DNA of 58,649 nt from Oceanicola sp. (GCA_022447275.1 JAKVBK010000018.1:1-58649); one strand, 5' to 3'; positions 7,612-17,218 are shown, numbered from the stretch's first letter. Made by a program: numbers and translations. The notes: generated from the letters alone by a model not told the origin.

Positions 7612-9645
7612 TCAGCCCAGCGCGTAGGCGTTCATCGTCAGCAACTCATACTCCGCGACGGCATCTCCCGCGCCATCCCGGACATCCACATGCCAGCGCA
7701 CCTCACCATAGGTGTCCGTGCGCGGCGTCTTCTGTTTGACCGTCAGCGCCACGCGAATGGCGGCACCGGGCTGCACGGGCTTGAGAAACCGCAAGTTGTC
7801 GAGGCCCGTATTGGCCAGCACCGGGCCTTCCTCCGGGGCGACAAACAACCCCGCGGCAAAGCTCAGGATCAGATAGCCATGGGCCACGCGGCCCGGGAAG
7901 AACGGATTGCGCAAAGCCGCTTCTTCATCCATGTGCGCATAGAACGTGTCACCGGTGAAATGTGCGAATTGCTCAATGTCTTCAATGGTGATCAGGCGCT
8001 CGGGCGTATGCAATGTCTCGCCGATCTGCAGATCGTGGAAGCTGCGGCGAAACGGGTGGGCCGGCCCTTCGCTGGTGGCGGATTGCGGCACCCAGCGCGG
8101 GGCGATCGCAGCCAGAATATCCGGGCTGCCCTGAACCGCAGTGCGCTGCATGTAGTGCATCACGCCGCGCACGCCGCCCATCTCTTCACCGCCCCCGGCC
8201 CGGCCCGGCCCCCCATGCACCATATGCGGCAACGGAGAGCCGTGCCCGGTGCTTTCCGCCATTGAATCGCGATTGTTGAAATACAGCCGACCATGATGGG
8301 CAGCAGCGCCCGCAACCATCTGGCGGGCCACATCCCCATCGCGCGTGATCACCGAAGCCACCAAGCTGCCGCCGCCGCGGTTGACCGTGGCAATTGCGTG
8401 ATCGAGGTCACGGTAGGGCATGACCGTTGCAACAGGCCCGAAGGCCTCAACCGCGTGCACAATCTGCGCCGCATCAGGATCTGCGCAGTGAAACAGCATC
8501 GGCGGTACGAACGCCCCGTTTTCAGCCCCCGGCACGGCAAAGCCATCCGGCGCCCCATAGACGCGCTCCGCTTCCGTCTCAATCTGGCGCACCTTGGCAA
8601 GCACATCCGCCTTTTGCCCCGCCGAGGCCAAAGCGCCCATGCGGGTGTCAGCTTGGCGTGGATCGCCGATGGCCACGCCGTCGAGCCTGCGCTGCACCGC
8701 TTCGATCACTGCGCCGATATGCTCTGCGGGCGCAAGAATGCGTCGGATCGCCGTGCATTTCTGGCCTGCCTTGGTTGTCATCTCACGCTGAACCTCTTTC
8801 ACGAAGAGATCGAATTCCGGCGTGCCGGGATGCGCATCAGGCCCCAAGACAGAGGCATTGAGGCTGTCCTGCTCGGCAACAAAGCGGATGGAGTTGGCAA
8901 GGATATGCGGTGCACTGCGCAGCTTGAGCGCGGTCTCGGCAGAGCCCGTGAAGCTGACGACATCCTGATGTGTCAGACGGTCAAGCATGTCGCCCATCCC
9001 TCCGGACACGAGTTGCAGCGCGCCTTCCGGCAGCAGGCCACTGTCCAGCAAAATGCGCACACAGCGTTCGGTGACATAGCCCGTGGCCGTGGCCGGCTTC
9101 ACAATGGCGGGCACACCGGCCAGCAAAGTGGGGGCAAGTTTCTCCAGCATGCCCCAAACGGGGAAGTTGAAGGCGTTGATATGCACTGCGACGCCTTGCA
9201 TGGACGTGCACACATGCTGCCCAAGAAAACTGCCTGAGCGCGACAACTGCTCAAGCCCACCATCGAGATAGACATGGGCATCTGGCATCTCCCTGCGCCC
9301 TTTGGAGGCGAAGACAAACATCGTGCCGATGCCGCCATCAATGTCGATCAGGTGATCGGATTGGGTGGCGCCGGTATCAAAGGACAGATCATAGAGCGTC
9401 TGTTTGTGCTCCGCGAGGTGCATGGCCAGCGCCTTGATCATTTTGGCACGGGCATGGAACGTCATCGCGCGCAGGGCTGGCCCGCCCTTGCTGCGCGCGT
9501 ACTCCAGCATAGCCGCGACATCCAGCCCGTCATTGCCGGCCTGTCCGATGATCTCTCCGGTGATGGCCGAGGCCACCGGCCGCGCGCCAGCGCCTGAGGG
9601 CAGCCACTGTCCTGCGGCAAAGCTCTGAATATCCTGAACTGTCAT
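7612..9645 (-). CDS. paaZ: Bifunctional aldehyde dehydrogenase / enoyl-CoA hydratase PaaZ
   Basis: This 677-residue protein fuses an aldehyde dehydrogenase (about 1-520) to a MaoC-like hot-dog hydratase (about 530-677), the architecture of PaaZ. PaaZ opens the oxepin-CoA ring and oxidises the resulting semialdehyde in phenylacetate breakdown. The ALDH active sites are visible as [10 protein letters not shown] (Glu) and [13 protein letters not shown] (Cys); the hydratase has [16 protein letters not shown] and RVAHGYL. The ATG at 9645 has GGAGAG 6-7 bases upstream and gives the normal length; the frame runs 15 codons further without support. No other paa gene is in the window, so its partners must be elsewhere, or it acts on another CoA substrate. 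Confidence 0.9.
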   Translation of the reverse strand: MTVQDIQSFAAGQWLPSGAGARPVASAITGEIIGQAGNDGLDVAAMLEYARSKGGPALRAMTFHARAKMIKALAMHLAEHKQTLYDLSFDTGATQSDHLIDIDGGIGTMFVFASKGRREMPDAHVYLDGGLEQLSRSGSFLGQHVCTSMQGVAVHINAFNFPVWGMLEKLAPTLLAGVPAIVKPATATGYVTERCVRILLDSGLLPEGALQLVSGGMGDMLDRLTHQDVVSFTGSAETALKLRSAPHILANSIRFVAEQDSLNASVLGPDAHPGTPEFDLFVKEVQREMTTKAGQKCTAIRRILAPAEHIGAVIEAVQRRLDGVAIGDPRQADTRMGALASAGQKADVLAKVRQIETEAERVYGAPDGFAVPGAENGAFVPPMLFHCADPDAAQIVHAVEAFGPVATVMPYRDLDHAIATVNRGGGSLVASVITRDGDVARQMVAGAAAHHGRLYFNNRDSMAESTGHGSPLPHMVHGGPGRAGGGEEMGGVRGVMHYMQRTAVQGSPDILAAIAPRWVPQSATSEGPAHPFRRSFHDLQIGETLHTPERLITIEDIEQFAHFTGDTFYAHMDEEAALRNPFFPGRVAHGYLILSFAAGLFVAPEEGPVLANTGLDNLRFLKPVQPGAAIRVALTVKQKTPRTDTYGEVRWHVDVRDGAGDAVAEYELLTMNAYALG

Positions 9646-9761
9646 GGCCGTCTCTCCAGTGTTCTGCGCTGTTCGCACAGCAAGCCGCAATTTGCGCCCG
9701 GGTGCAATCGGGCAAAGGGCTGGCGCCCGCCCGTGGCCGGACTGGTCCGCCGTGCAGACGG

Positions 9762-10694
9762 CTAGAAATTCACCCTGTCGCCGCCCTTGAGTGAAAGCCG
9801 TTCGCGGGCTTCTGCAGGCGTTGCAACGGACAGGCCCAACCCCTCGACGATCATGCGAATGCGGTCCACCTGCTGTGCGTTAGACGTCGCCAATTCGCCC
9901 TTGCCGATATACAGGCTGTCTTCGAGGCCCACGCGCAGATTGCCCCCCAGCATGGCGCTTTGCGTGGCAAACGGCATCTGGTGACGCCCCGCCGCCAGCA
10001 CCGACCATTCGTAGTTCTCCGCGCCGAACAAGCGATCCGCAGTACGGTGCAGATGCAGCAGATGATCCAGTTCCGCCCCCATGCCACCCAGAATGCCAAA
10101 CACCATCTGGATGAAGAAGGGCGGCTTGATCAGGCCTTTGTCCACGAACCATTTCACATTGTAGAGATGGCCCAGATCATAGCACTCAAACTCAAACTTG
10201 GTGCCGTGTTTCTGGCCCAACTCCCTGAGGGCGTATTCAATGGTTGCGAACGTATTGGGAAAGATGAAATCCCGCGTCATCCCCAGAAACTCTGGCTCCC
10301 AGTCGTGCTGCCAGTTGTCATATTTCTCCAGCAGGGGGAAAATGCCGAAATTCATGGAGCCCATGTTCAGGCTGGCCATTTCCGGGCTGGTTGACGTGGC
10401 CGCCCGCAGCCGTTCGTCCATGCTCATGCCAAGCCCTGCCCCGGTCGAGACATTGATGACCGCATCGGTCGCCTGCTTAATCGTTGGCAAGAACTGCATG
10501 AACGTCTCGACAGACGGGTCGGGCTTGCCAGTCTCAGGGTCGCGGGCATGAAGATGGATGATCGACGCCCCCGCCTCAGCGGCCTCAATGGAGGCTGTTG
10601 CGATCTGCGCCGGCGTGACCGGCAAATGCGGCGACATCGTGGGCGTGTGGATTCCACCCGTGGGTGCGCAGGTAATGATCACAGATTTCGACAT
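9762..10694 (-). CDS. Beta-keto acid cleavage enzyme (BKACE, formerly DUF849)
   Basis: This 310-residue zinc TIM-barrel protein is of the BKACE/3-keto-5-aminohexanoate cleavage family. Such enzymes transfer the acetyl part of a beta-keto acid onto acetyl-CoA (or similar), giving acetoacetate and a new CoA ester. The zinc motif HLHARDPETGKP is near residues 46-57, and later zinc and substrate segments are FECYDLGHLYN and GGNLRVGLEDSLY. The ATG at 10694 has AAAGG six bases upstream; the longer frame to 10736 is unsupported. It is divergent from the betaine-class ABC importer and follows paaZ by position only, 116 bases upstream of it. It differs clearly from the second BKACE at 29566-30477, so the substrate is probably different and is unknown. 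Confidence 0.85.
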   Translation of the reverse strand: MSKSVIITCAPTGGIHTPTMSPHLPVTPAQIATASIEAAEAGASIIHLHARDPETGKPDPSVETFMQFLPTIKQATDAVINVSTGAGLGMSMDERLRAATSTSPEMASLNMGSMNFGIFPLLEKYDNWQHDWEPEFLGMTRDFIFPNTFATIEYALRELGQKHGTKFEFECYDLGHLYNVKWFVDKGLIKPPFFIQMVFGILGGMGAELDHLLHLHRTADRLFGAENYEWSVLAAGRHQMPFATQSAMLGGNLRVGLEDSLYIGKGELATSNAQQVDRIRMIVEGLGLSVATPAEARERLSLKGGDRVNF

Positions 10695-11118
10695 GAGACA
10701 CCTTTGGGCTTGAAGTTGCAGCAGGGGCGGCACCAAACCGCAGCTTGCTTGCGTGCAGACACAGCCCCACCGGGCCGCTTTTTGAAGCCTCTAACTACGG
10801 TCTTCTGGTGGTCCGCCAGGCAGGTCATGGGCTGCATCCTTGCATGGGGCGGTTGCACAAGGCCATGAAAATGGGACGGTGCGACTTCAGGCAAAACTGC
10901 GCGCGGAGCCATGGGGCGGCGCGGCGCTTCCTCGATCAGCATGATAAATCCCACTAGATCGTGGCGTTTATCGCACCGAAAGGGGGCCGCAAATGCAAAG
11001 GGGGTTGGCCCGCTTCGTTCTGCCAAGCAGTCAAAAAAGATGCAGGTTGGGATAAGAACAGCTTGTATGCGCGGGACGTGTTCGAAAAGGTAGGGGCGCT
11101 AACAGGAAGGATATCACA
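10695..11118. other. Intergenic region between divergent BKACE and ABC importer genes
   Basis: These 424 bases must hold both divergent promoters. The short open frames in it on either strand lack family resemblance. The half nearest the importer ends with AGGAAGG eight bases before its ATG, a good ribosome site. I see no strong palindrome or repeat, and no convincing RNA gene. Confidence 0.4.
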
Positions 11119-12084
11119 ATGAAAAGAATTGCGTTTGCCTCCGCGCTCGCCCTCGGCGCTGCCGGAGCAACCTCCGCTGCTGCCGACTGCGGCGAGGTTT
11201 CAATCACCGAAATGGACTGGGCCTCTTCGGCCGTGGTCACCTACGTGTCCAAGTTTCTCATGGAGCAGGGCTATGGCTGCACCGTGCAGGTCGTGCCGTC
11301 CTCCACAACACCTGCCGTTGCCTCCCTTGCGGAAACCGGTGAGCCCGATCTGGTGACAGAGCTTTGGGCGGCCTACACCCCTGCCTATTTCGACCTCAAG
11401 GAACAGGGCAAGGTTGTCGAACTCGCCAATGTGCTGGTTGATGGCGGTGTTGAGGGCTGGTGGATCCCGCAATATCTTGCGGAAGAGCATCCCGAACTGA
11501 CGACCATCGAAGGCATCCTCGCGAACCCCGAATTGGTTGGCGGCCGCTTCCATGACTGCCCTGACGGGTGGGGATGTAACTTCACAAACCACTCCAATCT
11601 GAAGGCCTCAGGCCTGCTGGATGCGGGTATCGAACGGTTCCAGCACGGCTCCGGCGAAACGCTGGCCACGGCGATCGCCGCAGCCTACGAGGACAAGGCC
11701 CCTTGGTTCGGCTACTACTGGGCACCCACGTCGGTGCTGGGCAGCTACCCGATGGTGCAGGTCGACATGGGCCCGTACAATGAGGAAGCCCACACCTGCA
11801 ACGTCAAGGATGACTGCCCCACGCCTGCGATGTCGTCCTATCCCACGGCCATCGTGTTGACCGTAGCCACCACAAGCTTTGCCAATGAAGAGCCTGAAAT
11901 CGCCGAGTTGATGAGCAAGGTGACCTTCACCAATGCCCAGATGGGCGAAATCCTGGCTTGGCAGGAAGCACAGGGCGCCTCCTATGAAGAAGCGGCCGTG
12001 TATTTCTTGTCCAACTACCCCGAAACATGGGGCGCATGGCTCAATGATGCGGCCCGCGACAAGCTTTCGGCGCTGCTGGAGTAA
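11119..12084 (+). CDS. ABC importer substrate-binding protein, glycine betaine/proline (OpuAC/ProX) class
   Basis: This 321-residue secreted protein has a signal peptide (MKRIAFASALALGAAGATSAAA) followed by an OpuAC-type domain. The mature part has several Trp residues (ITEMDWASS, ELWAAYTP, EGWWIPQYL, FGYYWAPTS) that in this family form the aromatic cage for a trimethylammonium head group. Six Cys in the mature chain could form disulfides. It is the first gene of a three-gene importer and is separated from the permease by a strong hairpin. The substrate could be glycine betaine, carnitine, choline, proline betaine or trimethylamine N-oxide (TmoX is a close type in roseobacters). The sequence alone does not decide. 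Confidence 0.85.
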   Translation: MKRIAFASALALGAAGATSAAADCGEVSITEMDWASSAVVTYVSKFLMEQGYGCTVQVVPSSTTPAVASLAETGEPDLVTELWAAYTPAYFDLKEQGKVVELANVLVDGGVEGWWIPQYLAEEHPELTTIEGILANPELVGGRFHDCPDGWGCNFTNHSNLKASGLLDAGIERFQHGSGETLATAIAAAYEDKAPWFGYYWAPTSVLGSYPMVQVDMGPYNEEAHTCNVKDDCPTPAMSSYPTAIVLTVATTSFANEEPEIAELMSKVTFTNAQMGEILAWQEAQGASYEEAAVYFLSNYPETWGAWLNDAARDKLSALLE

Positions 12085-12135
12085 GCTCGAAACATCTGTT
12101 GCAAAAGACAGTGCCTGTCACCCTGACAGCGCAAC

Positions 12136-12166
12136 GGGTGCCCCCCGAACGTGGGGGCACCCTTTT
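12136..12166 (+). terminator. Hairpin with T-run between binding-protein and permease genes
   Basis: GGGTGCCCCC at 12136-12145 pairs perfectly with GGGGGCACCC at 12153-12162 around a 7-base loop, followed directly by TTTT. This has the form of an intrinsic terminator. Because the permease and ATPase genes follow in the same direction, it probably acts as a partial terminator that keeps binding protein in excess over the membrane parts. Confidence 0.8.
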
Positions 12167-12209
12167 ACAAACAGGCCAAATCCGACGGCACGACACGGGG
12201 GGATGGTAG

Positions 12210-13244
12210 ATGGCTCGATACGAAGAGGTGTTCGACGCGCTCGGATTGCGGGAGTGGTGCGACGCGAACAAGACCGATGCACCCATGTCCATGGCCCAGC
12301 TTCTTGCCCAGACTCAAGGGGATGACGCCGCCGCAGAAACCGAAGGGCTGCCGTTTCCGTCGCTCGATGTGATGCATGAAGCCTGCGCTGCAATCGGCCA
12401 GACGCGCGATCTCACAGAAGGGCTGGAACAGGGGTTTCTCGCGATCCGCGGCGAACTCAAGTTTGTGCTGGATCCGGTTACTCAGCCCCTCAGCTGGCTG
12501 TTGGACGGCGCCCTGTTCGTCTTTGAAAGCGCACCTTGGTGGTTGATGATCCCGGCGCTGATCCTTGTCAGCTGGTTTGTCAGCAAATCCCGTGCGGTCA
12601 CTGCCTTCGTGGCCATCGTGCTGCTCTTCTTTTCGCTCATTGATCACTATGACGTGGCGATGCAAACGCTGGCCATCGTGTTTGTTTGTACCGGATTGTC
12701 TGTGGTGATCGGGGTGCCGGTCGGGATCGGAATGTCACGCTCCAACACGGCACAAAGGTTGATCGTGCCCCTGCTCGATCTTCTGCAAACACTGCCAACC
12801 TTCGTCTATCTGATCCCCCTTATTTTCCTGTTCTCCGTCACGGAGTCAAAATTGTACGGGATCGCGATCATCCTCTACGCTATCGTGCCGGTAATCCGCC
12901 TGACAGATCTGGGCATCCGCCTGGTCGACAAGGACGTGATCGAGGCGGCCGATGCGTTCGGCATGACCTCGCGGCAAAAACTGACGCGGGTGCAACTGCC
13001 GCTGGCGCTGCCCAACATCATGGCCGGCGTGAACCAGACGATCATGATGAGCCTTGCGATGGTGGTCATTGCTTCGTTGGTTTCAGCCCCGGGCCTTGGC
13101 GTGCTTGTCCTGCGCGGCATCCGCAATCTTGAACTGGGCGTCGGCATCGTGGCCGGCCTCGGCATCGTTTTGCTGGCCGTCATCCTGGATCGGGTGTCCA
13201 AGGCGGCCCTGTCGCGGGTCGACAAGCAGCGCAACGCGCATTGA
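12210..13244 (+). CDS. ABC importer permease, glycine betaine/proline (ProW/OpuAB) class
   Basis: This is a 344-residue inner-membrane permease. Residues 1 to about 95 form a soluble N-terminal extension, followed by membrane segments from about residue 107 and the cytoplasmic EAA-type loop (DVIEAADAFGMTSRQKLTRVQLPLALPNIMAGV, about 247-279) that contacts the ATPase. The segment VPLLDLLQTLPTFVYLIPLIF is typical of ProW. The N-terminal extension recalls ProW, whose tail is linked to osmotic regulation. The gene starts about 45 bases after the terminator-like hairpin and is followed by the ATPase 13 bases downstream. Confidence 0.88.
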   Translation: MARYEEVFDALGLREWCDANKTDAPMSMAQLLAQTQGDDAAAETEGLPFPSLDVMHEACAAIGQTRDLTEGLEQGFLAIRGELKFVLDPVTQPLSWLLDGALFVFESAPWWLMIPALILVSWFVSKSRAVTAFVAIVLLFFSLIDHYDVAMQTLAIVFVCTGLSVVIGVPVGIGMSRSNTAQRLIVPLLDLLQTLPTFVYLIPLIFLFSVTESKLYGIAIILYAIVPVIRLTDLGIRLVDKDVIEAADAFGMTSRQKLTRVQLPLALPNIMAGVNQTIMMSLAMVVIASLVSAPGLGVLVLRGIRNLELGVGIVAGLGIVLLAVILDRVSKAALSRVDKQRNAH

Positions 13245-13257
13245 GGAAGACGGCAGC

Positions 13258-14319
13258 ATGACACAAGACACCCCCGCCCAGCCCAAGGTTTCGATCCGGG
13301 GCCTTTTCAAGATCTTCGGGCCCACCGACACCGAGATGGTTGAGCTGGTGCAAAACGGCATGGACAAGGCAACGCTGCTGGAAAAGCACAGCCATGTACT
13401 GGGCCTGCAAGACATCAACGTGGATATGCAAGCGGGCGAAATCACGGTGATCATGGGGCTGTCAGGCTCCGGCAAATCCACCCTGATCCGCCACCTCAAC
13501 CGCCTGATCGAACCCACCGCAGGGGAAATCCTCGTCGATGGGCAAGACATCATGGGCCTCGATGCCGCAAAGCTGCGCCGCCTGCGCCAGGAAAAGATGG
13601 CGATGGTCTTCCAGAAGTTTGCTCTGCTGCCCCACAAGACCGTTCTGCAAAATGCAGAGATGCCGCTCTCGGTGCGCGGTGTCGATACCGCCACCCAAAC
13701 CACCGAGGCCCGCAAATGGCTGAAGCGGGTGGGCCTGGAAGGCTTTGAGGAACGCTTTCCCGCACAATTGTCCGGCGGCATGCAGCAGCGCGTGGGCATT
13801 GCGCGGGCGCTGACGGCCAACACGGATATCATGCTGATGGACGAGGCCTTCTCCGCCCTCGATCCCCTCATCCGCACCGATATGCAAGACCTGCTGTTGG
13901 AGCTTCAAAAAGAGCTTGAGAAGACGATCATCTTTATCACCCACGATCTGGATGAGGCCCTGAAACTGGCGGATCACCTCGTGATCTTGAAGGATGGCGC
14001 AATTGTGCAGCAAGGCGAGCCGCAGCATATCTTGCTCAATCCGTGCGACCCCTACATCGAAGACTTTGTCAGCGACATCAATCGCGCCCGGGTTTTGCGC
14101 GTGCGCTCTGTCATGTCGGCGCTGACGGCCGAACAGTTTGACGGTGATATCGAAGCAGGCAGCACCCTCGAGCGCTTGATCAGCATGTCGGACGGGGACA
14201 CCAACCATGTCTATCGCGTCATGCAGGATGGAGAAGCGGTTGGCCAACTGGACATGAAGGATCTCGTTAAGGCGCTCGTTCCGCGCAGTTCGAGCAATGA
14301 AGGCGCGCGTGTCGCCTGA
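13258..14319 (+). CDS. ABC importer ATPase, glycine betaine/proline (ProV/OpuAA) class
   Basis: This 353-residue protein has Walker A GLSGSGKST, a Q-loop in MVFQKFALLPH, signature LSGGMQQRVGIARAL, Walker B IMLMDEAFSALD and the His switch FITHD. It powers the importer. Before Walker A lies the insertion typical of ProV (a FKIFGP start and a Met/Leu-rich helix). After the nucleotide domain, about 85 residues (RVLRVRSVMSAL onward) look like a shortened regulatory tail instead of a full pair of CBS domains. The ATG at 13258 has GAGGAAG eight bases upstream. The open frame that begins earlier overlaps the permease and is not real. Confidence 0.9.
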   Translation: MTQDTPAQPKVSIRGLFKIFGPTDTEMVELVQNGMDKATLLEKHSHVLGLQDINVDMQAGEITVIMGLSGSGKSTLIRHLNRLIEPTAGEILVDGQDIMGLDAAKLRRLRQEKMAMVFQKFALLPHKTVLQNAEMPLSVRGVDTATQTTEARKWLKRVGLEGFEERFPAQLSGGMQQRVGIARALTANTDIMLMDEAFSALDPLIRTDMQDLLLELQKELEKTIIFITHDLDEALKLADHLVILKDGAIVQQGEPQHILLNPCDPYIEDFVSDINRARVLRVRSVMSALTAEQFDGDIEAGSTLERLISMSDGDTNHVYRVMQDGEAVGQLDMKDLVKALVPRSSSNEGARVA

Positions 14320-14485
14320 CGGGCCTGCCCTTTCAATCGTGCAGCCCCCCTGCGGCGCGCAAAATAGCCCCGATGCAACAGGGCCACGCAGATCCCCCCA
14401 AGCGATCGGGGTGGCTGTCAATCATGGGGCTGCATGACTAGGGTGCGTGCAACGCTATCACGCAGGCCCAAGGGAGGCCCTCTTT

Positions 14486-14923
14486 ATGCCAACCATCATG
14501 CTTCTGAATGGCCCCAACCTGAATCTGCTCGGCCAGCGCCAGCCAGATATCTACGGCCATGAAACGTTGGCAGACGTGCTGGCCCTTTGTGAAAGCGCGG
14601 CCAGCCCCGGCTTTGATATCCGTGCGGAGCAATCAAACCATGAAGGCCATCTGGTCGACTGGATCCAGGAAGCGCGTGAAAGCTGCTGCGGGATCATCAT
14701 CAACCCGGGCGCATTTACCCACACCTCGATCGCGATTCTCGATGCGCTGCACGCCTTTGAGGGCCCCGTGATGGAAGTGCATATAAGTCAGGTGCATAAG
14801 CGCGAGACATTCCGCCACCATTCCTATGTGTCTCTGCGGGCTGACGGGGTTCTTATCGGGCTTGGCATTGAAGGCTATGCGGCGGCCACACGGCAGATCT
14901 GTCAGCTGGTGGGCCCGCAGTAG
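14486..14923 (+). CDS. aroQ: 3-dehydroquinate dehydratase, type II
   Basis: This 145-residue protein is of the type II dehydroquinase family, a cytoplasmic dodecamer that converts 3-dehydroquinate to 3-dehydroshikimate in the shikimate pathway. The family start [19 protein letters not shown] carries the catalytic Arg and Tyr; [17 protein letters not shown] and [17 protein letters not shown] supply the Asn, His and Arg of the active site. The ATG at 14486 has GGGAGG eight bases upstream; the extra 13 codons of open frame before it are not needed. It stands alone between the ABC importer and a convergent racemase-family gene. It may serve biosynthesis or quinate breakdown. Confidence 0.93.
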   Translation: MPTIMLLNGPNLNLLGQRQPDIYGHETLADVLALCESAASPGFDIRAEQSNHEGHLVDWIQEARESCCGIIINPGAFTHTSIAILDALHAFEGPVMEVHISQVHKRETFRHHSYVSLRADGVLIGLGIEGYAAATRQICQLVGPQ

Positions 14924-14934
14924 CGCCGCAACAA

Positions 14935-14951
14935 AGCGGATGCCATCCGCT
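14935..14951. terminator. Short perfect hairpin between convergent aroQ and racemase-family genes
   Basis: AGCGGAT at 14935-14941 pairs with ATCCGCT at 14945-14951 over a 3-base loop, in the 55-base gap between two convergent genes. There is no clear T-run on either side, so this is only a candidate shared terminator. Confidence 0.35.
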
Positions 14952-14978
14952 CATGTCTTTCAAGCATGGCGGACCGGA

Positions 14979-15719
14979 TTAAGGCTGGCGCGCGGTGCGA
15001 TCGGCTGGGAAAACGCGGGGGGAGAGCCCGGCGTGAAACCATTGCAAATAGGTATAGATCGAGAAAACGGGCAACCCGGTGGCGGCGCGGATGTCCGACG
15101 CATAGGGCACCATGTTGGTGCATTCCAACACGATGGCGCCCAGATCAGCATGTGCCGCAACCAGCGCCTTGGCCGCGTTCACATTGTCAGCGCGGGCCTG
15201 CGCCACGTCCAAGCTTGGCTGATCGGTCAGAATTTGAGTGGTGAAATGCGCGGTCTCTGCCGTGCCCTGTACGGGCGTGTCCGGCGCAATGCCAATCCGA
15301 GACAGCAGATCAGGACGCAGGCTTTGCGCCGAAATCGTGAGGATGCCAACCTTGCGCCCCTTGGGCAGGGTCTGCGCGATGGACGGCACCTGCAGGAGGG
15401 CTGACGTGGCCACGGGCACCCCAAGTGCCGCGCGCAGATGCGTTTGAAAGGGGGCCATAAACCCGCAACTGGTGGCAATCCCATCGCAGCCCTGCGCCAC
15501 TAATGCCTGCCCAGCCGCGATGAAATCCTCCAAAAGGTCTGTGCCAACCTCCCCATGCACCACGCCATCTGCTGTTGCCGCCGACACCACGCGGTACTGA
15601 ACGGGGAAGGGCCAGGTGGCGGCATTGCCGATATCCCCCGGAATCCGGGGAAAGCGTGTTTGCAGCATCAAGATGCCGAGACATGCCGCGCGGCCTTCGC
15701 GATCATCTTGATGCGTCAT
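14979..15719 (-). CDS. Aspartate/glutamate/hydantoin racemase family protein
   Basis: This 246-residue protein is of the Asp/Glu racemase superfamily. The two active-site Cys of the family are visible in IATSCGFMAPF (near residue 87) and LECTNMVPYA (near residue 201). Members include aspartate, glutamate and hydantoin racemases and maleate isomerase. I place the start at the ATG 15719, with AGGAAAGGG eight bases upstream, instead of the TTG two codons earlier. It is divergent from the DadA-like flavoprotein, about 210 bases away, so the two could serve one pathway in which a racemase feeds a D-amino acid dehydrogenase. The substrate is unknown. Confidence 0.75.
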   Translation of the reverse strand: MTHQDDREGRAACLGILMLQTRFPRIPGDIGNAATWPFPVQYRVVSAATADGVVHGEVGTDLLEDFIAAGQALVAQGCDGIATSCGFMAPFQTHLRAALGVPVATSALLQVPSIAQTLPKGRKVGILTISAQSLRPDLLSRIGIAPDTPVQGTAETAHFTTQILTDQPSLDVAQARADNVNAAKALVAAHADLGAIVLECTNMVPYASDIRAATGLPVFSIYTYLQWFHAGLSPRVFPADRTARQP

Positions 15720-15930
15720 GCGCAATGCCCTTTCCTGCCCAAACCTGCATCAGCACCGTCCTCTGCAGCCTTGCAACGGCAAGCTTACACGTCTTTGTCC
15801 CTTCGCACAGACCGCCGACGCCCCAAAGAGGCATTGGTAAAATTTGAAACAAGAAAATCCTTGATCGCGCTTTTGGAAAGGTGAACGCTGCGCTGGGGGG
15901 GGACAACCGGAGGCATCGATCGTTCAGAAC

Positions 15931-17160
15931 GTGATCATAGCAGGAGCAGGGATTGTCGGGATCTCAACCGGTTTGTGGCTGCGCCGCATGTCGGATGCCC
16001 ACGTGACAATCGTTGATCGCCTGCCCCCCGGTGAAGGGACGTCCCATGGCAACGCAGGGGTGCTCGCTGCCTGCTCGGTGGCGCCGGTCACGGCACCCGG
16101 CCTTGTCAAAAAGGCTCCGCATATGGTGATGAACCCGGATTTCCCGCTGTTTGTACGCTGGGGGTATGTGCCAAAGCTTTTGCCCTGGTTGCGCAAATAC
16201 CTGTCGCACGCCAACGACGTGGATACGCGCCGGATCGCCGCGAGCCTGACAGATATCATTGGCGATGCAGTGCACCAGCACCAAGCATTGGTCGCCGGAA
16301 CCGGCCTCGAGAAGTGGGTTCAGCTGTCCGATTATTCCTTCGCCTACACCGACAGGGCCGCCTTTGAACGCGATGCCTACACCTGGGATGTGCGGGCCGC
16401 CAACGGCTTTGTGCCCACGTTGATCGAAGGCCCCGACCTGCGCGCGCGAGAGCCGAACCTCTCCCCCGAGATCGGGCTTTTGGCGACACTGTCGGATCAT
16501 GGCTATGTGCGGGATCCGGGCGGGTATGTGAAAGCCCTGGCCAAGGCTTTTACGGATGCGGGCGGACACATTCTGCAGGCCGAGATCAAGGATTTCGAGA
16601 TCACCGCAGAGCATGTCACTGCCGTTCTGACAGACACTGGCCGCCTGCCCTGTGACAGCGCCGTGCTGGCAACCGGGGTCTGGTCCAAGCCGCTGATGGC
16701 GAAACTGGGTCTCACCATCCCGCTTGAGACCGAACGGGGCTATCACATCATCTTTGAAAACGCCGAAAATGGCCCCTCCCACCCGATCATGGTGTCCACG
16801 GGCAAGTTTGTTGCCACACCGATGGCCGCCGGGGTGCGCTGCGCGGGCATCCTCGAATTCGGGGGGCTCAAGGCAGGCCCAAACCGCAAGGCTTTCGATC
16901 TGCTGCGGCGACAGACAAAGGCCGCGTTTCCCGCCATGACATGGGGCCAAGAAATCGAGTGGCAGGGCCATCGGCCAGCCCCATCCGACAGCCTGCCCCT
17001 GATCGGCGAAATCCGTACCAGCGGCATCTACACAGCCTTCGGGCACCACCATATCGGCCTGACCGGCGGACCGAAAACCGGCCGGATGGTGGCAGCCCTG
17101 CTGGCGGACAAGCCGCCCAATATCGATCTCGCCAGATTCAGTCCGATGCGCTTCGCATAA
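15931..17160 (+). CDS. FAD-dependent D-amino acid dehydrogenase-like oxidoreductase (DadA/DAO family)
   Basis: This protein of about 409 residues is of the DAO superfamily. The N-terminal dinucleotide site is IIAGAGIVGISTGLWL, the GTSHGNAGVL segment follows, and the C-terminal FGHHHIGLTGGPKTGRMVA closes the FAD site as in DadA. Such enzymes deaminate D-amino acids or imino acids and pass electrons to the respiratory chain. The start is uncertain. GTG at 15931 leaves almost nothing before the first beta strand, while a strong GGAGG at 15909-15913 lies five bases before an in-frame ATC at 15919. It is followed 58 bases later by a TRAP transporter that may import its substrate. Confidence 0.8.
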   Translation: MIIAGAGIVGISTGLWLRRMSDAHVTIVDRLPPGEGTSHGNAGVLAACSVAPVTAPGLVKKAPHMVMNPDFPLFVRWGYVPKLLPWLRKYLSHANDVDTRRIAASLTDIIGDAVHQHQALVAGTGLEKWVQLSDYSFAYTDRAAFERDAYTWDVRAANGFVPTLIEGPDLRAREPNLSPEIGLLATLSDHGYVRDPGGYVKALAKAFTDAGGHILQAEIKDFEITAEHVTAVLTDTGRLPCDSAVLATGVWSKPLMAKLGLTIPLETERGYHIIFENAENGPSHPIMVSTGKFVATPMAAGVRCAGILEFGGLKAGPNRKAFDLLRRQTKAAFPAMTWGQEIEWQGHRPAPSDSLPLIGEIRTSGIYTAFGHHHIGLTGGPKTGRMVAALLADKPPNIDLARFSPMRFA

Positions 17161-17218
17161 CAGGCCAAAATCACAGACGCCGGCCCACCGGCGCGCCCAC
17201 CAACAAGGAGGAAAAGAA

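Noticed and set aside
8293-9237. Long plus-strand frame inside paaZ
   Set aside because: It lies antisense to a clear PaaZ coding region; composition is His/Arg-rich as expected from a shadow of a high-GC gene.
14438-14485. Earlier start for aroQ
   Set aside because: The 13 extra codons have no family match, and GGGAGG is correctly spaced for ATG 14486.
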